Shown: one piece after another, positions 1 through 5,767 of the stretch
Position numbering within the stretch: position 1 is the stretch's first letter
Layout of the letters: every line of letters starts with the position of its first letter
Assembly: GCA_036481345.1 (NCBI GenBank)
Contig: JAZGHU010000064.1
Span: forward strand, 1 to 11,309
Reading direction: 5' to 3'
Length of the DNA: 11,309 nucleotides
Origin: JAAOYC01 sp036481345
Lineage (GTDB): Archaea; Nanobdellota; Nanobdellia; Woesearchaeales; WJKL01
Position numbers and translations under genes: made by a program
The notes under the pieces: model-generated
What the model saw: the letters and a program-made list of their open reading frames with translations, nothing else
What the model was told of the DNA's origin: nothing
Databases searched by the model: none

Positions 1-412
1 TGTCATTGCAGCTAGTAGGACATTTTAGTTCAATAATCTCAGCTCCAGTTGGTGTTTCTGATGGGGTTTCAATGCCAACAGTCTCTACTCCTACTGGACT
101 CTCATCAACTTCAGGAGAAACTATTTCAAGAGATTCAGAAGGGATATCACTAATTATACTTTCAAAAGCTTCTTCCTCCCCTCCTCCAAAAGCGAATAAT
201 AGAATTATGATGATTAAGATAAGGCCAATTGTTCCTGCCACTACAGCCAGCATAGGAAACTTTTTTTTGGGTGTTTTATAGATAAAATCAATAGCTTCAT
301 TAACTTCTCTTATATCATAACCATTTCTTATAAGAAACTCTCTAATTGTGTTTATATCATAGCCTGCACTAACTTGTTTTTTAATATAAGAAGCTAATCT
401 TGGCTCTGCCAT
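1..412 (-). CDS. Single-pass membrane protein with N-terminal helical domain (partial, 3' end outside window)
   Basis: Read on the minus strand from ATG at 412-410, the frame stays open for 137 codons to the window edge, so the C-terminus is missing. I do not recognise a named family. Residues 1-45 look like a small cytoplasmic helical domain with two basic helices and two 'NGYD/AGYD' turns (LASYIKKQ, GYDINTIREFL, GYDIREVNEAI), a layout I associate with short membrane proteins of DPANN archaea. Residues 47-51 are basic (TPKKK), residues 53-75 form one hydrophobic helix, and from residue 78 the chain is acidic and Pro/Ser/Thr/Glu-rich, like an extracellular linker. The last residues (K-C-P-T-S-C) start a cysteine-containing part. 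The topology is probably N-in, C-out. It is divergent from the surface-protein operon and has a promoter element matching that operon's. An A8 run encodes the lysines before the membrane helix. Gene call sure, function unknown. Confidence 0.85.
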   Translation of the reverse strand, partial: MAEPRLASYIKKQVSAGYDINTIREFLIRNGYDIREVNEAIDFIYKTPKKKFPMLAVVAGTIGLILIIIILLFAFGGGEEEAFESIISDIPSESLEIVSPEVDESPVGVETVGIETPSETPTGAEIIELKCPTSCND

Positions 413-433
413 ACTGCTCAGATATATCTAAAA

Positions 434-457
434 GTATTTAATAGTTTCTTTTTCTAA
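434..457 (-). promoter_or_regulatory. Archaeal promoter (BRE + TATA) for the minus-strand gene
   Basis: Read on the minus strand, TTAGAAAAAGAAA (457-445) is followed after 3 nt by the TATA-like TTAAATAC (441-434). The A of the ATG at 412 lies 29 nt from the first base of the box, about where archaeal transcription normally starts, so the mRNA is probably leaderless. No Shine-Dalgarno-like sequence precedes the ATG, which agrees. Inferred from motif and spacing only. Confidence 0.6.
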
Positions 458-485
458 ATTTTGCAAATTACGTCTAAAATCATTC

Positions 486-509
486 TTAGAAAATGAAAAA
501 GTTTATAAA
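486..509 (+). promoter_or_regulatory. Archaeal promoter (BRE + TATA) for the surface-protein operon
   Basis: TTAGAAAATGAAA (486-498) is followed after 3 nt by TTTATAAA (502-509), a good archaeal TATA box with a purine-rich BRE. By the usual spacing, transcription would start near 530. It is the only promoter I can see for the operon, because every downstream gene junction is 2 nt or less. The upstream element matches that of the divergent gene at 12 of 13 positions, at the same distance from the TATA box. Confidence 0.65.
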
Positions 510-531
510 GGGGAATTAGATATTTTACCTT

Positions 532-537
532 GAGGGG
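532..537 (+). promoter_or_regulatory. Shine-Dalgarno-like site that decides a GTG start
   Basis: GAGGGG ends 7 nt before GTG at 545-547. GAGG can pair with the CCUC near the 3' end of archaeal 16S rRNA. This favours GTG 545 over the upstream in-frame TTG at 530 as the start of the first operon gene. It is the only convincing SD-like site at any gene start in the window. Confidence 0.55.
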
Positions 538-544
538 AACAATA

Positions 545-2692
545 GTGAAAAAAAGGGGACAGATAACACTATTTATTATATTAGGGATTGTAATACTTGT
601 TGCACTTGGTTTATTCTTATTTATCAGATCTTCTGTAGTGAAAAAAGCATTAACACCAGAAGTAATTCCAGCAATATCAGAAATACCAGCTGAGACAAGG
701 CCTGTAAGGATATTTACAGAAGAGTGTATTGCTTCAATATCAGAAGAAGCATTCAGAAAATTAGGGGATAAGGGTGGTTATGTAAATACTGCAGAGCATG
801 GTATTGTTGTAAGTGCTACTAGTCCTACAGAAGCAGCAGGAGTTAAATTTTCTCAAAATTCAAATCTAAATATTCCATATTGGTGGTATCTTAAATCTTC
901 TAATGGATGTGGAAAGAAAGTAAAATGTGTCTTTGACTCAAAAAAACCAGAATTATATGCTGCAACTCCTGGTTCAATACAAGGAAGTTCAATTGAAGCA
1001 CAAGTAAATAAATATGTAAATCAAAATCTTCCAGCTTGTTTAGGTGATTATATCTTTTTCAAAGAACAAGGATTTGAAGTAGTGGCTGATGGAGAGATAA
1101 AAACAACAACTGTTATTGGAGAATTTGATGTTAGTATTTTTGTTGATTATCCTATCAAGATCAAAAGGGGAGATGTCTCCCACAAGATTGATAGATTTTA
1201 TGTTCCTTTGGATATTAATCTTAAAAATATGTATGATCTAGCTGTCGAGATAACAAATTCTCAGATAAATGATTATGTATTTGAACAGTTTACTCTTAAT
1301 ATATTATCTAGTTTCCAAGATTTAAAGAGGAATAGCTTGCCTCCAACAGAAGGAACAACATTTGATATAGGGGGAGGACTTATCTGGTCTGTTCAGGATG
1401 TAAGAGAAGATGTGCAGTCAATCTTGACAACATATGTCCCTACATTACAAGTTCCTTTTACATTGAATTATGAGAGGAGAATATTTCCAGGAGATCCAAT
1501 AAAAGAAGCGACATATGCAATGGATCTTCCTCTTAATTATGACAGGAAATATAGTGATCTGGAAGCAAGCTTTGATTATCTTGACTGGCCTATTTATTTT
1601 TATGCAGGAAATGGCGGAATAATAAGATCTGAATCAATATTTTCATTAGGAATAGGCATACAAAGATATTCCACAGCATATGATATTTCATACCCTATTA
1701 TTGTTACAATAACAGATCCTAATGCATTAGACAATGATGGATATTCTCTGAGATTTGCAATAGAATCAAATCTTAGGAATAATGAGCCATTAACATCTGA
1801 CTTTGAAGGATTAGAAGGAGCTCATCTTTTCCAAGGATCTCTTTTATGTAATGAGAATCAAAGAAACAGTGGAGATATAGATATTTTTGTGAAAGATGCA
1901 TTGACAGATGATGGGGTTGAAAAAACAAGTATAACATTTACTTGTGGTGAAGAGAGCTGTTTAATCGGAAAGACAGATGAAAATGGAAAGCTGACAACAA
2001 AACTTCCAATATGTCTTGGAGGAATTGTATCATTCCAAGAACCAGATTATTTTATCTCTTCAAAATATCTTAATACCCAGCTTGGAGAAGAAGATATAGT
2101 AGAAGTATTGGCTTATCCATATATTGATAAAGAAATCATTGTAAGAGAACAAAAATATGTCCAAGCACAAAGAGATATCCCTGAATTCCCTGTTGATATT
2201 GATAATGAGGAGCATGTTTTCTTATCATTAACAAGAATTCCTGATGTAATGGGAGACCCAGAAGTAGTGTCTTTTGCAGAGTATTGGGGAAATCAGACAG
2301 GAACTTCTTTGATGCCAAGGCTTGTTCCAGGAACTTATGAAGTATTTGGAACAATGATGCTTTATGAAGAAGTTATAATTCCAGCAGATGAAAGAAGTAC
2401 TGGGGTAAGTTGGTTTGAAGAACATGTTCTTGGAGCAGAGGATTCATATACTATACCAGCAGTTACATTCCCTTGCAATGAAGAAGGATGCGGTTATAAT
2501 TCAGGAGGCTTGACATTAAATGAAAATACTGGTTATCTTGAAATAACAGCACATGATTTATATGAAAGTGATGAAATTACTTTTTATGTAATAGGTCCTA
2601 CTTTGCCTACTCGAATAGAGCAGATGTCTCCTAATATAGAGGAGCTTTCATCAAGATTTAGAGATAAAGTAAATCCATTATTCAAAAAATGA
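545..2692 (+). CDS. Class III-signal (pilin-like) anchored surface protein A1, hypothetical
   Basis: This 715-residue protein (GTG start) has no family name I can assign. The N-terminus M-K-K-R-G-Q-I-T-L-F and hydrophobic helix 6-28 have the form of an archaeal class III signal peptide, in which a prepilin peptidase of the EppA type cuts between G and Q. The Glu usual at +5 of the mature pilin is Phe here, so the N-terminus may be uncut and act as an anchor. The remaining ~685 residues should lie outside the membrane. They include C61, C165, C435 and a C467-x4-C472...C490 cluster shaped like a small beta-sandwich (C-L-I-G-K-T...L-P-I-C-L-G-G), plus pairs C122/C128 and C644/C649. The protein is homologous over most of its length to the product of 8903-10798: 'F-x-E-x-C', 'NQNL..CL', 'DYPI', 'C-x4-C-x-IG-x-T'. 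It starts the operon and overlaps the next gene by ATGA. GTG 545 is preferred over TTG 530 because the paralogue begins M-K-Q-K-R-G-Q and because of the SD-like site. Far too long for a pilin subunit; export is likely, function unknown. Confidence 0.9.
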   Translation: MKKRGQITLFIILGIVILVALGLFLFIRSSVVKKALTPEVIPAISEIPAETRPVRIFTEECIASISEEAFRKLGDKGGYVNTAEHGIVVSATSPTEAAGVKFSQNSNLNIPYWWYLKSSNGCGKKVKCVFDSKKPELYAATPGSIQGSSIEAQVNKYVNQNLPACLGDYIFFKEQGFEVVADGEIKTTTVIGEFDVSIFVDYPIKIKRGDVSHKIDRFYVPLDINLKNMYDLAVEITNSQINDYVFEQFTLNILSSFQDLKRNSLPPTEGTTFDIGGGLIWSVQDVREDVQSILTTYVPTLQVPFTLNYERRIFPGDPIKEATYAMDLPLNYDRKYSDLEASFDYLDWPIYFYAGNGGIIRSESIFSLGIGIQRYSTAYDISYPIIVTITDPNALDNDGYSLRFAIESNLRNNEPLTSDFEGLEGAHLFQGSLLCNENQRNSGDIDIFVKDALTDDGVEKTSITFTCGEESCLIGKTDENGKLTTKLPICLGGIVSFQEPDYFISSKYLNTQLGEEDIVEVLAYPYIDKEIIVREQKYVQAQRDIPEFPVDIDNEEHVFLSLTRIPDVMGDPEVVSFAEYWGNQTGTSLMPRLVPGTYEVFGTMMLYEEVIIPADERSTGVSWFEEHVLGAEDSYTIPAVTFPCNEEGCGYNSGGLTLNENTGYLEITAHDLYESDEITFYVIGPTLPTRIEQMSPNIEELSSRFRDKVNPLFKK

Positions 2693-5600
2693 AAAAAACA
2701 ATATATGCTAGAACTTTGTTTATGATTTTGATAATCTTAGCTATGCCTGTTTATGTCTCTAAAGCATATGCTGCAGATGAATTAGTTGTAAAAAAATACA
2801 GTGGAGATGATAATGTAGATGGTTATTTCCAGACTTATGACAGATGGTTGCTTGAAGTAGATGCAAAACTAGATTCAGATTCTACAATAACTGCACAGCA
2901 AGTTAAGATTAATGGAATTAATTTTGATAGTTGTTTTGCAGGAACTGGAGGTTATACAAGCTGCAGTTATACTGGAGATTATTTTGGCGGAGTACCTCCT
3001 GATACATATCCTGCAACATTTACTCTGCATTCAGATACAGGGCAAGCATTAGTAACAGAGTCAAAAGAAATGGCAATTGATAATCTAGCTCCTCTTATTG
3101 AGCTTACAGCAACACCAATCCAAACAAGTGCGGGAATGGTTGTTCCTTTTGAAATAAAAGATAGAGCCTATATTGCAGATGATTTTACAGAATGTTCTGG
3201 AATAAAAAGAGTGGAAATTTGGGATGGCTCAAATAAGATTTATGAAAATATTTTAAATACAGCTGACTGTACTTATTCAGAATCAGCAACAACATCAAGG
3301 CCATCATCAAGCACAGTTATAATAAAAGCATACGATAGAATGGACCAGTTTGCTACATTAACTGTTTCACAATTTATACAAGATAATGATGCTCCGATAA
3401 TTTTAGGAGAATCCTTTACAATGTTTAGAGATGGAGTAGAAGTTGGAACTTCTATAACAGGACAGACATTTATCGCAGATATTCAGATAGCAATAGAAGA
3501 TTCAAGTATTGTTGCATCAGGAGCAAGAGCAGACTTCTCAAATATAGGGGGCAGCTCTGATGATGTGGCTGAGAATTGCTTTGCGTCAGGAGCTAAATTC
3601 ATCTGTGAATGGAATAATGTTCCTGTGAGTGTGACTTCTGCGTCTTTGTTAAGTATAACTTTTAATATAGAAGATACATTTGGAAATTCAGCTGAAATAA
3701 CAATAACACCTTCTTTTAGTACAGATTCAACATCTCCTTTTATAACTTATATAGGAACAGAAGCTGATTATGAAGGAGTAGGTTATATTGGAAATGTTCC
3801 AACTAATATAGTTATGAGGCTTACTGATACTGGTTCAGGATTATCAGCAGGAAGAGTAAATCTTGATTTGTCTGGAGTAAATCCTGCTTATGGTGGAAAT
3901 GTGCAGGCAGATGAATGTGTTGAGTCAAGCGGAGAGTGGATATGCAGATGGTTTGATAAAGTAACTACAAAACAGCATGGGGTTTCTGTTGAAATCAATG
4001 TTGTTGAAGCGAAAGATAATGCGGGGAATAGAGCACAAGGACCTGGTTCAGCCACTTTAGTTGTTGATAAGCAATCTCCTGTAATTAGTGTTGAAAGAAT
4101 AGAAGCAATTGGAGTACTTGGAGTATCTGAAACAATTGCTTCTGGAGATGAAGTTAGGATTATAATCGAAGGAACAGATGAATCAGGAGTAGATGCTGTT
4201 GGAGATTTAGTGTCAATATATGATGCAGCTGGAGCAACTAACCTTGCTGCAGACTGTACTCAGGTTGGATCTGATTTTGAGTGTGTATGGGATATCTATC
4301 CAGTCAAATCAGGATATCTTATGTCATCAGTTCCACTTAGTTTTATAGATACAGCTGGAAATGTTGGAGTTTATAATGTTGAAATAGAAGTATTTCCAAA
4401 AGCACTTGAAACAAATCCAGATTATTGGTCTGTAAATTCTATTGAAGTGATACCAGAAGCAATAGACAGGCAGGCAGCAGCAATAACAAGTACAAGAGCT
4501 TATGCAAGAGTTGAATTACATACAAGTTCTAATGCAGAGATAGCTGAAGTTAATGCTGGCTCATGTTATGGAGGTACTGCTTATCTTTTAGGAGGTTTTC
4601 CTGAATTATTAAATGGTCATAGAGGTACTACAGATCCTTATCTTAAATTTAACTTAGAAGCAACAGATGCTTATACTGATTATGATAACCTTACTTTTAA
4701 TTGTACTCTTGAGATCATTTCAATATATAATAATCAATTATCTAATATAGAATTTCAAGAAATTTTAGTAACTATTCCATTTTATAATCTTCCAATAGGA
4801 GAAGCAAGTGATAGTCTTACTGATAAGATTGAAGATGGAAAAGATGAATGGATTGATGGATGGGGTCCAGTAATAGATCCTTTAAGAGATATAATTAGAT
4901 ATTCTAAAACTCTATGCAGTCTAAGCAGTTTAATAGCTGATATAAGATTGTTATTGGATGCTGGATTTGGCTGGGCTGCAGCTGCTGGAACAAATGCAAA
5001 TGCAATTCCTTATGCAGGTACTGCTATAGCAGCAGAAATTACAGAATCAAATAGGTTGCTTTGCAGAGGAAATTCAGCTTTTGCGACAGGTAGTGAAGCA
5101 ACATATGAATTTGCTAATAATTATTGTAAGTTTATCAACTGCCAGATAGATCCTGAGTTTGGAGAAGGTACAGGATGGTCATTTATAGGAAGCTGGAGAG
5201 GAGCAATGAGTAGGTTCATGGATTCAAAAATGGATTATGGTGTATTTCCTGAATTAGGAAGATTGAATAAAGATCCGGGAAATTATCTTAATTCAAAAGA
5301 CAGTATTGTAGGAGGGATATTAACAGCATGCATTCCAGGAATTGTTAATGGATTAGTGAAATATAGAGAGATACAATGCATGTATATTGATTGTTTGGAG
5401 ACTGGAGCAGCAGCTGGAACACCTACTTCAGCTTGTAATGATATGAAAGGTTATGCAGAATGTAAATTTATATATGGAGAGATATTTCAATTACTTCCTT
5501 TTGTCCAATTTATTAATTATTATCTAGAAACAGTAAGAGACATATTAACAGATCCTCTTAGAATTGCAGGAGTTGCATTAGCTTTAGGATGTAAGATTGA

Positions 5601-5766
5601 TTGTAGCGATCCTGGAGCTCAATGGGATGCATTTTTACCTCATCAATTATGTGAAACAGTTAGTGTAATATCATTATTAGGAGAGATTACAGGACAGCTA
5701 TATAATCTTGGAGATGAATGGGAACAGATATCTGATGATGATAGTTATTGCAAAAAAATAGATTAA
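2689..5766 (+). CDS. Large secreted protein B1 with tandem Ig-like domains and Cys-rich C-terminal domain
   Basis: This 1025-residue protein starts with a Sec-type signal peptide: K3 near the N-terminus, hydrophobic core 10-24, probable cleavage after A-Y-A near residue 29. Residues ~30-700 are a string of about six beta-rich Ig-like domains. Domain borders are marked by 'D-x-x-(A/S)-P-x-I'-type motifs (P135, P236, P350, P464) and by 'D.(A/F)GN' near domain ends. Three consecutive domains share C-x8-C-x-W (C297/C306, C410/C419, C523/C532). After an acidic linker near 700-735 comes a different, probably helical C-terminal domain (~740-1025) with 13 cysteines and semi-hydrophobic stretches around 770-794, 872-890, 928-946 and 958-968. 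I recall similar unnamed domains from DPANN genomes but cannot verify that here. The ATG overlaps the previous stop (ATGA), and no SD-like site is visible, so translation is probably coupled. An adhesive or structural surface role is inferred from the Ig repeats; the C-terminal domain could instead associate with the membrane. Confidence 0.9.
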   Translation: MKKTIYARTLFMILIILAMPVYVSKAYAADELVVKKYSGDDNVDGYFQTYDRWLLEVDAKLDSDSTITAQQVKINGINFDSCFAGTGGYTSCSYTGDYFGGVPPDTYPATFTLHSDTGQALVTESKEMAIDNLAPLIELTATPIQTSAGMVVPFEIKDRAYIADDFTECSGIKRVEIWDGSNKIYENILNTADCTYSESATTSRPSSSTVIIKAYDRMDQFATLTVSQFIQDNDAPIILGESFTMFRDGVEVGTSITGQTFIADIQIAIEDSSIVASGARADFSNIGGSSDDVAENCFASGAKFICEWNNVPVSVTSASLLSITFNIEDTFGNSAEITITPSFSTDSTSPFITYIGTEADYEGVGYIGNVPTNIVMRLTDTGSGLSAGRVNLDLSGVNPAYGGNVQADECVESSGEWICRWFDKVTTKQHGVSVEINVVEAKDNAGNRAQGPGSATLVVDKQSPVISVERIEAIGVLGVSETIASGDEVRIIIEGTDESGVDAVGDLVSIYDAAGATNLAADCTQVGSDFECVWDIYPVKSGYLMSSVPLSFIDTAGNVGVYNVEIEVFPKALETNPDYWSVNSIEVIPEAIDRQAAAITSTRAYARVELHTSSNAEIAEVNAGSCYGGTAYLLGGFPELLNGHRGTTDPYLKFNLEATDAYTDYDNLTFNCTLEIISIYNNQLSNIEFQEILVTIPFYNLPIGEASDSLTDKIEDGKDEWIDGWGPVIDPLRDIIRYSKTLCSLSSLIADIRLLLDAGFGWAAAAGTNANAIPYAGTAIAAEITESNRLLCRGNSAFATGSEATYEFANNYCKFINCQIDPEFGEGTGWSFIGSWRGAMSRFMDSKMDYGVFPELGRLNKDPGNYLNSKDSIVGGILTACIPGIVNGLVKYREIQCMYIDCLETGAAAGTPTSACNDMKGYAECKFIYGEIFQLLPFVQFINYYLETVRDILTDPLRIAGVALALGCKIDCSDPGAQWDAFLPHQLCETVSVISLLGEITGQLYNLGDEWEQISDDDSYCKKID
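3382..4398 (+). repeat. Three tandem ~114-residue Ig-like repeats in protein B1
   Basis: Residues ~232-570 of the encoded protein hold three consecutive units. The border prolines lie at 236, 350 and 464 (spacing 114, 114). The first cysteine of the C-x8-C-x-W motif lies at 297, 410 and 523 (spacing 113, 113). The motif ends read C-E-W, C-R-W and C-V-W. Each unit ends in a D-x-(F/A)-GN-type turn. Sequence between the anchors is divergent, so this is an old duplication seen at protein level, not a DNA repeat. Confidence 0.8.
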
Positions 5767-5767
5767 A

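Noticed and set aside
257..269. A8-G run (minus strand) as a programmed -1 frameshift site
   Set aside because: The slippery heptamer is in frame, but long A runs are expected in this AT-rich sequence, it encodes the usual lysines before a membrane helix, and no stimulatory structure is evident.
6..281. Plus-strand open frame of 91 codons at the left edge
   Set aside because: It is Ser/Pro/Thr-rich noise antisense to the better-supported minus-strand gene, which has a membrane helix and promoter; it has no promoter or RBS of its own.
421..428. GATATATC palindrome between the minus-strand TATA box and its ATG as an operator
   Set aside because: Only 8 bp and AT-rich; likely by chance in this background.
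2136..2425. Minus-strand open frames inside A1 (and similar ones at 6160-6891, 7193-7381, 8645-8923, 9857-10072, 10929-11132)
   Set aside because: All lie antisense to long, well-supported genes, overlap each other in part, and lack promoters and recognisable protein features.
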